From assembly GCA_003344405.1 (NCBI GenBank), contig NOWV01000002.1, forward strand, positions 124,001 to 188,000: 64,000 bases of DNA. Reading direction: 5' to 3'. Position numbers and translations under genes: made by a program. Of the stretch, positions 37,601 to 49,544 are shown one piece after another; within the stretch, counting starts at the first letter, position 1, and each line of letters begins with the position of its first letter. Origin of the DNA: Trichoplax sp. H2 (taxonomy: Eukaryota > Placozoa > Uniplacotomia > Trichoplacea). The notes beneath the pieces were generated by a model. The model saw only the letters and a program-made list of their open reading frames with translations, did not search any database and was not told the origin of the DNA.

Positions 37601-38927
37601 ATATAGGCTGTCAAAATGATGCAATGATATTACTCGTATACTTTCCATTGTTGAATCATTTCGGTGCTAGTTGTAATGACCATTTACAATAGTGCTTATT
37701 TATTTACAACAACTGAACTGACGATTTACAGTATTTCACTCCAAATTGCATGCTATATTGGCTGTATAATTTTAAATTTGAATCGATATTTTAAAGTTAC
37801 CCCTGTTTCACATTGTAAATGGAATTTTTTGTACCGACGATATGGTCAAGAGAGCTTATTCGAGTTTTTAGTGATGTAATACTCAGAATTGAAAATGGTA
37901 AGATCAATCGGAGATCAATATGAAGTGCAGCAAGATGATGAAAATTTGAAAACAATTTTTTGGATCATCTTTTATAGCGATTGCTGGAAACAAATTGTTA
38001 TCGCTACAAGACCTCTATTTGAAGGTCCGACCTATACCAAGAATTCAGTTTGCAAATAGATCGCGACTACATTAGCACCAAATTTCTCTACTGTTTTCAA
38101 TCATGATTGATTCTTGTTTACACTAAATAATTTCTACTTCTCCTTTGCATGCTATGACCATTCGACTTTGAAATATTTCACATCATGTCATCATATATTA
38201 CAGTACAGTATTGAGGCACTACTTGGTCTACTCTCAGAACCGTAAATGGACGATGAAAGTCCTATAAAGCAGAAGGAAACGGCCATTTTTAAACTAGCGT
38301 AATTCGAAATTCGTTAGTACGCAAAACATGGATGCTCTCTATGAGATTGTGATTGTATAAGCTAGATTAGTTTATTACAGTACTCTTATTTCTTGCAAGT
38401 ACAATAAATAATATAATTAATCAACGATACTGAAAGTCTGAAACTATTTTCATCACTTTACATCATTGTAACTACGTTGGTGACAAAGTACGGAAGAGGC
38501 CAAGGTGGTTATTTAGTGACTTGCACCTAAATGACATACGATTCCTATGCAATAACCGTTGAATAGCGAATCATTATAATTGGAGTTGAATACAGTAATA
38601 TTCATGAAAATTTCACGAGACAATCACCTGCTTCACCTAGTAAACGGAGAAAAGTCAACAATGTTGTCTTTCCAGCCACGTAACACTGTCGTTTATTGTT
38701 TTATCATACGATCTCTGCCCCTTCTATATGACGATGAAACCTTTCACGGTAGTACCCCCTTGCATCACTAAGATTATGGACTCGTCTCCTCGCTCTCCCC
38801 ATGATGCAATCTAAACACACATTCGGTATTACTATCTGGTTCTATCAACAGGTTCGTTACGGCCATTCGTTGAGTCGCATAGACTATCAACTCTGACTAC
38901 TGCAACCTCTTCAGTTTCATTTTTCCT

Positions 38928-39350
38928 ACTGTAGTCATTTTACGACAGTGAAGAAATCCAATAATGATCATAGCAGTATGTTACTTGGTACTGTATATAT
39001 CTGTCAACAAGTTGGTCGTAGCCGCATGGACATGATCAAGTCTGACTCGTATACAATCTGTTGCAACATATCGATTTTTCACTTTTTCTCACTGTAGTCA
39101 TTTTACGGCAGTGAAGAAATGCAATCGTGATTACTGGTTATATTTGCCAACAAGTCGGTTGCAGCCGTACGTTTACTCATTTTTCCCACTGTAGTCGTTT
39201 CACGGCAATGAATAAATCCAGCAATCATAATAATAATAATAATTACTGATTTGCTGTCTAGTGTTCTGCTGTCGACATGTCTGTCTAGCCGTGTACCCCT
39301 ATCCATTTTCGCTTTTCCCAGTCTAGTCGTTTTACAACAGTGAAGAAAAT
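38928..39350. repeat. Four-copy degenerate repeat array with a hairpin-like core
   Basis: A core of the form ACTGTAGTCNTTTNACNNCA then GTGAAGAAAT recurs at about 38928, 39091, 39188 and 39319. CACTG and CAGTG bracket the core, so it can fold on itself. Copies 1-3 are also joined by related text between cores (GTCAACAAGTTGGTCGTAGC versus GCCAACAAGTCGGTTGCAGC). Spacing is about 163, 97 and 131 bp, so the array is irregular. It is not coding and not a CRISPR. Confidence 0.7.
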
Positions 39351-39513
39351 GAAAAATAGATCAAGGGTAGTGCAGTGAATACGGAATCAGGTTAGCGGAA
39401 GAACTTGACTTTCGGCAGTTTTTAAATCAAGTTTCTTGTAATAAGAATGAGCTCTAGCCGTAGACACTAGCCAATTCCTGGTTCTATCTATCAATCGCCA
39501 TCAAAATGATAAC

Positions 39514-39532
39514 TTTTTTTTTTTTTTTTTTT
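39514..39532. repeat. T19 homopolymer
   Basis: Nineteen consecutive T, the longest homopolymer I see. On the minus strand it would be a poly(A) run, but I could not recognise a retroposed gene next to it. Confidence 0.8.
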
Positions 39533-39583
39533 CTTGGAATGTTCTGTGAAAGCATGACGTAACCGCTAGTCTGCACCGTATTG

Positions 39584-39656
39584 TACAGTATGTACTGTAG
39601 ACCTGGTATTAATCCAGTGCAGCCGCAGTCTTACTTACAGTACATTGTACTGTAAG
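39584..39656. repeat. Pair of GTACAGTAC-type palindromes
   Basis: First: TACAGTA-TG-TACTGTA at 39584-39599. Second: arm CTTACAGTACA, a central T, and the exact reverse-complement arm at 39634-39656 (11-bp arms). The first recurs, with two extra flanking bases, at 59886-59903. TA followed by CAGT at both ends resembles Tc1/mariner/pogo-type termini and TA target sites, so short MITE remnants are a possibility (inference). Confidence 0.7.
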
Positions 39657-42299
39657 CACTGGGCTACTGTACTGCAGGTAGAAATTGTTTACCCATTCTG
39701 ATTCATGCTTGCCATTGTCTTTCCCATTGTTCATCGTTGCGCATTTGAAATCAATCGACAATTCTTATTGACGGTATACCGGCGTTAATTTGTTCAATTA
39801 TTACTTGCACGATCGGTAGTCTTATTTGGATTAATTTTACAAGCCTGATCCAAGCTATTTTTCATTCTGCATGTCAGTATGGATGTTGTAGGAAAAGTGT
39901 AAAAGTAGTATTTGAAATTTTTGGGGGCTAGGTTTTACTGAAATCGCGTCATTTTTGGTGTCCTTAAAAAGCTGGAAAGTTGTTGGCAAGAGGTCAGTAA
40001 TAATGGAGTACTAGAAATGATCGGATGGATAATCATCATAGTAACCGAATCGAAATGGCAAGCTGATCACCCTTTTACAACCCTTTCCCAACTGATCGAT
40101 ATGCCATATATGCATTGTGCTTTCCCTAGTGATTTGTAGTGTGTACTTGCAGTACCTATTCCTGTACCTATTCCTCCGGCATGCATATCATGTTATCAAA
40201 GATGTGTCTCGCTATAAATAGACTTGGAGTGTGCTTCTATGTTCAATATGCGGTAGTAGTACTAAAGTCGGATAGCAAGCTAGATCGTGATCCGGTAGAT
40301 GGGGGGTATAAAATAGAAATGAAGAAGCAAGATACAATCGCTAGAGTACAAGAGTATCAGGAGTAAAAACGACAATCACCACCTTGAAGAAAAATACAGC
40401 CGAGGACTCTCGAGATCATCACGTGAATAGACTTCGAAGGCGCTGTAAATCACTACCAGGCATAGTAACAGACAGAGTGATCGATTCCATTCTGCATTAG
40501 ACTATATAGCTTATTACGACAGCGACAGTATTGATGATGGGACGACTACGATATCAATTTGCAAACATGTCGCAGTAAAGGCATACTGTATGCCTGTGGA
40601 TGTGTGAAGTAAATGCCTTGAAATCGGAACATAGCGACTAGAATAAAACCAGTAGATTGGCTCAAGCAATGTAGTCGTGTACGGCAAAATGGTACTGTAC
40701 AAGTGGCGCTTAGATTGTTTAGAACAGTGTTCAATTTCTACCTAGTGCAAAGCTTTCCTACGATAGAAAGACTACTGTATTGCAAGACAATCTCCACTCA
40801 TCTGTTACGTCATGCTAGTACCCAATGGATGACAGACAATCAAGATGTTTTTCCTCTTTTACTAGCCCTAATATAGTCTCCTCCATTCATGCAAGCAGTA
40901 TGTTTTGTGAGGAATAGTGCAATATTTTTCGTGTGATCATTTATTACGTAGCTACAGTAGGCATTTGGGTGTGTAGTACCATTGGCCGGTATGCATGTTC
41001 TTCACACTTTCAGTAGTTGTCTAATGATTAGTTACTACAATTATTCCAAAGTGTGAAAGAAACTTGGATGGCCTGGCTTAATATAATTGGTTGCTACTAC
41101 CCAAACTATTCTTCCAATTTCTTATATATACTTGTTCTGTAACACCTTGTGCGTTAGTCATAGCTCTCAATCGTACAGTACACGTACTTAGGCAGGCCTT
41201 GTTCAACTATTTCTCCTTATTCATTTCACGCTGAAACGTTGAAACTTGAATTGAAAAATTATTGCATTTATTTGAGCATAGTGGTACAATTTATTATTTA
41301 ATGTCCTAAATGGCTTTAAATTTGTCCAAATTTAAGAATTTAAAAATTTTCAATTTGAATCATGTCGTGTTTGTACTATATTTTTAGATTTGCCGATTCA
41401 TTTATAACTTCAGCTGATTCAGAAAAGACAAAGATTCGCTTCTGAGGTAAGGATCAAGAATACAGTACTGATTTCAAATTTTATAGTTATTTTTTAAAAT
41501 TTGCAAATTTAGTGTATTCCATACTTGCTTTTACCATGATGATCGTGTCTTCCTCTTGGATTGAACTCCATTGATTATGTAGTTAAATTAATTTCCAATT
41601 CATTCGCAATTGCAAGTTACATTAACATAAGGAGAAAATGATTGATAGCGTGGTGCTCATATTGAATATGAGAAGCTTTTCAATTATAAAAAGTAGAGTA
41701 TGACTAATGACAATATGAAAGCACGGTAGCATTAGTCGCATTTTTTGAATTTAAAAGTGTTTCCATATTACAACCAACATAGTTGAACAAGATATATGGC
41801 ATGCCGTATTAATGTGTGATATAAAAGGAATTTTTGTATTATTCCATTTCCAACGTATATCATTGTATGCGTTCTCGACGACTACTGTACTGGATGGACT
41901 AAGGAGAAAATTGTCGTTGATGTTGTATTGTCAGCCCTCGACAGTCTGCGAGTAGTCATACTATGCTACACGTATATACTATATGCTAGTTTTTTTTAAC
42001 ACAAGTATGCGATATTCATTCGATCAGTTTTAGTGTTACTACAAATAAAACTGTCTATTTGTGCAGTATTTGCATAAGAGAAATGAATACGTGTAGTTAC
42101 TCTATTGAGATATGCACAGTATTTATGCATTGCTTAATTAATCTCAATAGGCAATTTAAAAAAATGCTATTTTTTCTATACAGTTTAACTTGACGTAGTG
42201 ATGATAATACAATTATTTTTTTGGATGATTGCTTTTCATAATTAAGATTTATACTTTTGTAAATAAAATTAGATTTAACAATACTGTGCTCCGTGTCTA

Positions 42300-43809
42300 A
42301 TGCTAATAGCGAAAATGCCGTCGATAAAAAAACAGAAGAAAAAGAAGCCATCCCCATCCAAACGACCCAGCTATCAACGCTATGCCAAACCTCCGTTATC
42401 CTACATCGCCTTGATTTCTATGGCCATAGATGCCTCACCAGACAAGCGTTGTACGCTCAACGATATCAATAAATACTTGGTTGATAACTTTGACTTTTTC
42501 CGTGGCAACTACACCGGCTGGAAAAATTCGGTTAGTTTGAACATGCATTGATTTGTTACAGTCTATTATTATATGCGGAAATAGAACTAGACGCATATGA
42601 TCATTATAATTGATCAATGCACCGTAACTATCTTAATATGGTGTTATATCTTGCATGCTATCGAGTTAATAACTAGTGGTGTACGTCTTTCATTTGAAAA
42701 ATTATTATTCGAATAAAGCTATGTCCATGTTGGGAACCTACAGTATTGAATGATGCTTTTTTTCAATATCTTGCCACGCATAATAATGTGTGTATATTTA
42801 AAATGGTAATAAAACTTACTTTAAACTACTTCTGTATAATCTGTAGAATTGTGAAAAATTCAATATCGCAGTTTATTTACTTTGTCCCAATCGACCATCA
42901 TGCTCGATTGGATTAATCATAGAATGCCTTGTATTGTCCTATTTTTCATCTATTTACTTCAATGGCCGTATATTCATAAAATTGCTATTGATATGATAGG
43001 TGCGACATAATTTATCGCTAAATGACTGCTTTATTAAAGTCCTCAAAGATCCCAATCGACCGTGGGGTAAAGATAATTACTGGACAATTAATGAACAGAG
43101 TGGATTTACCAGCGCAGCTGTAGAGAGTTACAAGAGAAGAAGAAAGAGACTTCGAGCAGATAATGATGCATCGTCTGTTACTACCGATGATAATGTTTCC
43201 ATTATAAGGAGCCGTACCAACAGTTCTTCCGATGTGACGGAATCCAGTTATGATCATGCTACTGTCAATTCGACGAGTATTCATCATGAAATCGCCCCAA
43301 GTTGTAGTTCTCGAGGTTCAACGAGTGGAACAACGACACCTAATGCTACGCATTTTGCAAAAGCAGATGAAAGTGCTGTTACCAACTACGACGAACTGAT
43401 CGATGAAAATAAAAATCGTATTAGCAATGTGGCTGTCAAGCCTAATGGTGATCAATGCTTTATGTCAGCGGCAGAGAAATTCTTAGAAGCAGCGTATATT
43501 AAGCAACAAATTCAAGCTACGAATTGTATGCCTGTTGCAGGCATGACTGCATCCGTGTCCAATGTACCTTGTGTTAATATACCTTTTAATAATAGCCATG
43601 TAACACCGATGAACAGTCTGGCTCAAGTGGCACGGTCGCCGGCTTTTGGATCTCAATTTAATAATGCTACATTAATTTATCCTTACCATAACTTTTTATA
43701 TAGATCTTTATATCCTCCTACTCAACCTGTTGAATCTTACCCTTATCCTAGATTTCATTATTGCTACGCAAATCACGTTAGTGCTACCAATGCTGCTTGT
43801 AGCAAGTAA
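42300..43809 (+). CDS. Forkhead transcription factor, FoxQ1-like, two exons
   Basis: Nuclear DNA-binding protein of 346 residues. Exons 42300-42530 and 43000-43809; the phase-0 intron falls after WKNS in the recognition helix. The forkhead runs from about residue 30: [40 protein letters not shown], then [18 protein letters not shown]. The wing text [14 protein letters not shown] is the FoxQ1 hallmark. Wing 2 is divergent: [17 protein letters not shown] replaces the usual short FADGxFRRRRKRL. The N-terminus is basic ([13 protein letters not shown]). The C-terminal part is Ser/Thr/Asn-rich, ending in a Tyr/Pro-rich stretch. An in-frame TAA at 42276 limits the start to the Met at 42300 or the one at 42315. 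It lies upstream of FoxF on the same strand. Confidence 0.9.
42531..42999 (+). other. FoxQ1-like intron inside the forkhead domain
   Basis: 469 bp with donor GTTAGT and acceptor GATAG, phase 0, between Ser and Val of WKNSVRHNLS. No coding content. The FoxF-like gene is cut at the same bond. Confidence 0.9.
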
Positions 43810-45329
43810 GGAATGAAGAAGAAAAAATGTAGTTTAAGGAGGAATCGAGTGATTCCCAATCAAGGCTGGCTGCAACAGCCATCGATGACGGCAGTCGATA
43901 GCGTAGCAATTTTTTCAGTATGGAATAATCGAACTTCGAAAATTCAGGTTTTTTTTTTTTCCCCCTCCATGCCGGCATATGAAGGCCAAGCAATCCATCT
44001 ATTTAGCAGCAAGCCTTTAATAGTGAACGAAGAGTTAGTACTGTAAAACAGTTTGGATCCGTACGTACATTGGCACTATAATGTACGATAGATTAAATTA
44101 TTGGTATCATTCTAAGCCTACATGTAGTTTTTAATTTGTTGTATTAGCATTGGTTACAGAGACAACTTAGATAACTTGATAAAGTTATTAAGATGTCCAA
44201 TTTTCATGTCACTAGAACTTGTACTCTTGATAGTCTGCTCAAATGGATAGCGTTCTAGACGACTTATGACAGCTTATCAAATAACAAGAGGTAGCTTAAC
44301 GAATATAATGATAACGTTTGACATACCTCTTCTTGCCAGGTATGGGGTTGAAGGCTAACATTTTTTTTTGTGTTCTATTACATTTTACTAATTGTGATGG
44401 AAAGCTAAGAATAATTGATATAACGTAACATAGTAAAATAAATAGAATCAGTCGCCAGATTCAATGGTATCTTCCATGGATACTCAATATCGTTTTGCTC
44501 TCTAATACTGTATAACATTTTGTATAATACAGCTAATTGCAATATTGTCCTAATTTATCATGCATATATCTCCAATTGAAATAAATTTTATGTGATTGGA
44601 AAGGATGAGGTTATCACGTGTAGATTTATTCAATGATTGATTCCAATTTCTCTGGATTTTACCATGCTAAGTGGAAGCGGGCATTTTTTACCAATGCAAG
44701 TTTGAAGAATCTGGAGACAATTTTTGTTACAGTATTGCACATAGTAGTGAAATGGCGTTGTAGGTGTATTTTAGAGTATTGAAATAACGAGCACCGAAGC
44801 CTCTCGACGCGGAGTATATTCTATATGCATGATGATCCTTGTATTTTGTTGAGTAAATTAACAAACGGGTTGTAGGAATGATTCGATTGCAAATGGCACC
44901 ACTACGCTCATCCGTTCGTAGATTTAGTTTTGAGGCATGATGAGAAAACTTGCTCATTGCTATTTTCTCAAAGCCCAACGGTATTTGCGTCTAGCCTGCT
45001 GGGTCGATTGCTTATTGTAGATTTGAACTAGCACAGCGATTGGAAAAGTTCAGTACAATTATTTATTAATAATGCAGCAATCTATCCACATGCATTGAAT
45101 CTAGAAGTAACTACAGTAATTCATGTTAATACTAAGTACTGCGATCAGCTTGATAAAGTCCCAATAGCAAATGGGTGTTGAGAAAGTATTTTAAGAGGGT
45201 AGCGAAAACTTACTCGATCGCAGTGAATAGATACGTAACTGCGTTGTACTTTCCAATTTGCCATGATGGCGGCGGCGTTGATGTCCTTAAGCACGGAAGT
45301 TTTTTCTTTGGCCTCGATGTCCTTGACAG

Positions 45330-46480
45330 TAATAAGGCTACTGAGTGAAAAACAAGCGAAAAATAGCGCATGGTTCTACATAGTAAAGGGAGTAATGGAC
45401 GCTAGAAACACTTTTATGCACAATCCTTGCTCAGGCAGTAGCTTACTTTGAGCGTAACTAGACTGTAAAATTATATTTCTTCTTTCATACTACAAGGATT
45501 ACTTTTTGATAGCCTCTAGCTGAATCTATAAGTTGGATCATCAGCTATGATCTGCAATGGCAGTTATGGATTACTCCATACCGGATTGGGTGGCCCACAG
45601 CTATACAGCATCGTTTGGCAAAGCCGTACATGGTTTAGTTTTGTCCTAGATGTACCGAAAAATCTCAAGATGAGCGTACTCGATTTGAATTTTTTTACTG
45701 TACGTTACTGCAGGACCACGAATGAAAAATGGCTTTACTCCATTAGACTGACTAGGCAAGCGAAAAATTGGGGCAAGAAATCAAGATGAATGCCGTACTC
45801 GCCCAGAAGCTGAAGTATGGTATAATAAATTCATTTTACACTGTATTTTTCTGGACTTTTTATTACGGCATCGTTCAGGTTTTCTGCAACCCGAAACACA
45901 GTACACCAAATTTTCAAAATGTCCGGAAATGCAAATTGTCAACCCTGGTGTGGAATTCAGTACAGAATACGGATATGCAAATGAAGGAGAACTTTGCAAA
46001 TCTTCACCAACTCATGCTCTACCGTGCATTATACTAGCTAGGCAAGCGAAAAAAAATGGGAGGCAACAAGTGAAGATGCATTCCTTGTTGGATCAGGAGC
46101 TTAAGCGTAGTTCAGTGAATTGCCTTTTTTCCTGTCCTGGACATTTTCTTACAGCACTGTGTAGCAAATTGAAAAATGTCCAGAAATGCAAATTGTCTAC
46201 CAACATATGCAAATGAAGTAAAGACCTTGACCAATTTTTTAGGGCCTAACATGCTCTAATGCATTAAACTGACTAGCCAAGTGACAAAAAATTGGAGACA
46301 AGAAATGAAGATGAATGCCTTGCTCGATCAGTAGCTCGAACGTAGTTCAGTGAATTCCATTTTTACTGTCGTGGACATTTTTAGTTACAGCACAGTCAAG
46401 TAAATTGAAAAATGTCCACAAATGGAAATGAATGATCTACCCTTATGCGGAATCCAGTACATACTGTATTTCAATGAAGT
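45330..46480. repeat. Degenerate tandem repeat field, units about 235-290 bp
   Basis: A core ACTGACTAGGCAAGCGAAAA recurs at about 45747, 46033 and 46268. It is followed each time by a GAAGATGAATGCCTTGCTCG-like block, a TAGTTCAGTGAATTNC-like block and GTCCAGAAATGCAAATTGTC-like text. Partial older copies are visible at about 45355 (AAGCGAAAAATAGCG) and 45422 (CCTTGCTCAGGCAGTAGCTT). Within a unit, GTCCTGGACATTTT and AAAATGTCCAGAAATG are partly inverted, so units can fold. Unit origin is unknown. Confidence 0.75.
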
Positions 46481-47399
46481 CCAGTATAGTAGAAAGCTGT
46501 ATAAAATTTTATTTTGGGGAGTTTCTACTAGTAAGGACTAAAATCGATCGATCGTTTTCTTTCTTTTTCAAGTACAGCATGAGATAGAAGGTAGACATTT
46601 TTAGCATTTTTCCAGTCTCTCCTACAGGCTAGCACTGTAAAATGTGTTGTCTTTTTCCTTCTTTTTCAAGTAGTCGCTTGGTCTTGATCATCTCGAACTT
46701 AGTTTACCCTTCTTTAAAGTGGATAGTACAGTAGTGTAGTTCGCTATGTCGGAAATACCCTTGTCTTTTTCACTGCTTATGGACTGGCATAGGCGGCCAT
46801 TTATTGCCTTATAAAGCTTTCTCTTGAAGCCTTTTTAATGGCAATCCATGCTGATGATGGTGGACAAGGTGTTAATTGGCGGCATTGATGAGTATGGGTG
46901 TTATTTCAGAAGCCTTTAGTGGAGTCCAACTGACTAAATCAAGTGGGCAAAATGACTTTGTACACTTCCGCAAAACGCGTCCTGTGGAGTCCTCCATCTC
47001 CTGACGAATCCACGGGTATTCTATTACTACTCTTTGATTGGGCTGCAGCGACCATTACGTCGTATACAGGTGTTGAATTTGGTAGTAAAACTCGGATGCA
47101 AATGCATCGGAAAGCCTACATCCAATCCTGTAGTATAATAAGCCAATCGGAAGAGCAACCACATTACTTGGCACATAGAAGCAATTTAACCTGGGGAATA
47201 CCCACAACGGTAAATAGACATTTCTCATTCTCAATAGGATTAATTTTTATTATTATGAATGATGTACAAATGATCGGTTGGTATGATGACTACAAGGTAA
47301 ATCAATGATGAACGCATTTCATGTCTGCTTGAAAATTTTCAACTCATGATTGCCAATCTTGTCGTTGATGGATAACTCTATTGGATAGCTACGATCCAT

Positions 47400-47880
47400 C
47401 TTTCGCTTATGCTATGGCAGGTATTGCCAATTGGGTGATCATTTTGTTACATTTCATCCAGTATTTTGCCTAATTTTGACCCAATTGAGAGTGAGCGCAA
47501 AGCCAAATGGCTTAGTGGGAAGATACTCCATTTTCAATCTACGGTAGCATTTTTCCATTCATGCCGTTATAGGCAGGTATCGCCAATATTGCAATCGTTG
47601 TGTTGCGTTTCGTTAAGGTTTTTTGCCAATTTCGACTTAGCTGAAAGTCGGCTAAAGCCAAGTGGGTTAGTTAGTAGACGATACTCTCCATTCTTGAGTA
47701 CAGTAATCGCTTTTCTATTTTCTATCGATGGTACAATCTTCGACTCATGCCGTTGCAGGTAGGTGTTGTCGAGCATTCCCTTTTATTTCATCGAGGGTTT
47801 TTGCCAATTTATACCAAATTGAAAGTAAAGCAAAGCCAAGCGAGTTTGAGTTAGTAGACGAATCAACCTAGCAATCCTGT
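47400..47880. repeat. Degenerate tandem repeat field, units about 155-190 bp
   Basis: Three copies begin TTTTGCCTAATTTTGACC (47463), TTTTGCCAATTTCGACTT (about 47620) and TTTTGCCAATTTATACCA (about 47809). Each continues into a GAAAGTNNNNNAAAGCCAA block and GTTAGTAGACGATACTC-like text. CATGCCGTTATAGGCAGGTA/CATGCCGTTGCAGGTAGGTG closes copies one and two. A weaker partial copy precedes at about 47415. Confidence 0.75.
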
Positions 47881-49544
47881 CCTACACTAGCTTAAATTTG
47901 AACGCCATTGGATAACCAAGATAAAAAATAGATACACGTTGATGATAGCAATTTTCGTACAGGATATGAAAAGCAAATCCTCTTGCACTCAGTCTAGCTG
48001 CGGTAAGGTACCGCGCAAAAATATTCTTCCATGCAGCCCCATCTTCTTTTTCTTCTAATACGCCTTCTGTTCTGTAGAAAGCGATCGCTAAAATGTATCA
48101 TATCGATAAAAACACGACATTGAAATAGATCTCACATGTTTTGAATCATCGATCGGACTGAAAAATTGTTGTTGATGTTAATCGACTTGGTCGATTCTCT
48201 GTGCCAGTACATCGACTATCATCAACTTGCCAATTCGGTAAATGTTCAAAATCAAAAATGATTACACCACCAAGGCAAAGGAAATCTTACGTCGATAACC
48301 AATGATACAATGCTGTACTGTGTAATGTCATTGCCTAAAAGAAATCCTTTTCTTCAATTGACAAGATATTTTTTGCATACGCTATCATTTATATAGTTTA
48401 AACTCATCAACTTCTCCATACTTTTGACGGTCAAAACGCAATGAGGAGTCGATGAAGATACTGCGAATACAGCAGCTTCATTACTTGATCTTGCCAATCT
48501 CTTGGATGCTCACGAAATTAAATTAATTATCGTTTTATTATTGCTCAATTCATTCGCTGCAATAATGAAGTTTAGCAATGGTCATAAGTTACCTTTCATA
48601 CATAGGTACGCCGTAGCCATCACTTGTTGCCCTGAAACGACTGTCAAGGAAAAGAAATTTGGAGGCAGTGTGCTATCCGCCATTTTTATTTGTTTAACCA
48701 GTATTATTGACTACATTCTATACTTTCAGCCAAGACGACAATACGGTAGCTTTAACGCGGACATTTATTCTTGGATAAGAAAAATTGGCTAGTGCCTTTT
48801 TAACCTTTTCTATCCCGTCTTGAATTCAATTAAACACTTTCCACGTTATTTCAGCCCACCGCTAGGAATGCAATGCACTTCCCAATACGACCCACAAGTT
48901 TGATTACCCGCCATCTAGTTTACACTTCATTACTTTTTATACAGTGTTGAACGCTATGACGGCATTAACAATTGAACATGGCTGCTGTCGATTGAGTATT
49001 CTAAAATTGCATCATACGAATAGGATGACAAAATTTATAGTGTTAATCAGTAGCACCATGAATCATCATCTACGCACAGTACAACAGTTGAACAAGGTGT
49101 TATATTTGCGACTATCACTACTGATACTCCATTATCCGATAAAGTATAGGGTAGTTCATTAATTAACGATAGAAAATTCAAGTAAATAGTGTGTATTTTT
49201 ACATCTGTATCCTCTATCTTCTGTTGATGATATTCGGTCTTCTTTTCTAACATAGTCAAAAGCAAGACAAAAAATCGAACATTACCACCACATACTGTAC
49301 ATTAAATCTACATGCAGAGGTAGAATGGCAACGGGATTGGATCTATAACAAGGGCAAATCCATCACCAAAGGAGAAGCTATTGCTCTACTTTGACTTCAA
49401 AGTAGAATATTCACACAAGCAGTAGAACGCCATTGCAAAGAAAAAGAGATCAAGAGAAAATAGCGTTATTATAGTGCCAGTTAAAATTTACGGATTTTAA
49501 GACGTTATTGCTACATCGTTGTGTAGACGTAGAAACGTTACTCC

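Larger units (their letters stand above)
29501..42299. other. Gene-poor interval, FoxQ1-proximal part
   Basis: No credible exon or RNA gene seen. The texture differs from the FoxC-proximal half: more homopolymer T and C runs, more GTACTGTA/TACAGTAC words, slightly higher GC. It holds the hairpin array at 38928, the T19 run at 39514, and the palindrome pair at 39584-39656. A (GTACCTATTCCT)2 doublet occurs near 40153. It is the presumed 5' regulatory region of the FoxQ1-like gene (inference). Confidence 0.55.
43810..49544. other. Spacer between FoxQ1-like and FoxF-like genes
   Basis: No credible gene. It contains the FoxQ1 3' UTR (possible AATAAA near 44436 and 44580), a T12-C5 run at 43949, two degenerate repeat fields (about 45330-46480 and 47400-47880) and the FoxF 5' region. 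The longest ORF, 121 codons at 46943-47308, has no recognisable domain and is about as long as expected by chance. Confidence 0.55.

Noticed and set aside
38928-39350. CRISPR-like array
   Set aside because: Copies are diverged and unevenly spaced, and the host is a eukaryote.
39514-39532. Retroposed pseudogene tail (T19 as minus-strand poly(A))
   Set aside because: No recognisable coding remnant or target duplication next to the run.
11243-42299. tRNA, rRNA or transposase genes in the gene-free interval
   Set aside because: I looked for tRNA B-box-like words (GGTTCGAATCC type) and for transposase or reverse-transcriptase motifs in the listed ORFs and found none. A covariance-model or profile search would be decisive.
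42435-43287. Minus-strand ORFs opposite the FoxQ1-like exons
   Set aside because: Shadows of the coding strand, with no support of their own.
45263-46216. Series of ORFs of 60-95 codons (45263, 45547, 45768, 45929)
   Set aside because: They run across units of a degenerate tandem repeat; their similarity to each other comes from the repeat, not from a gene family.
46943-47308. 121-codon ORF between FoxQ1 and FoxF
   Set aside because: It sits between two repeat fields, has no family resemblance and no splice partners; about the length expected by chance.
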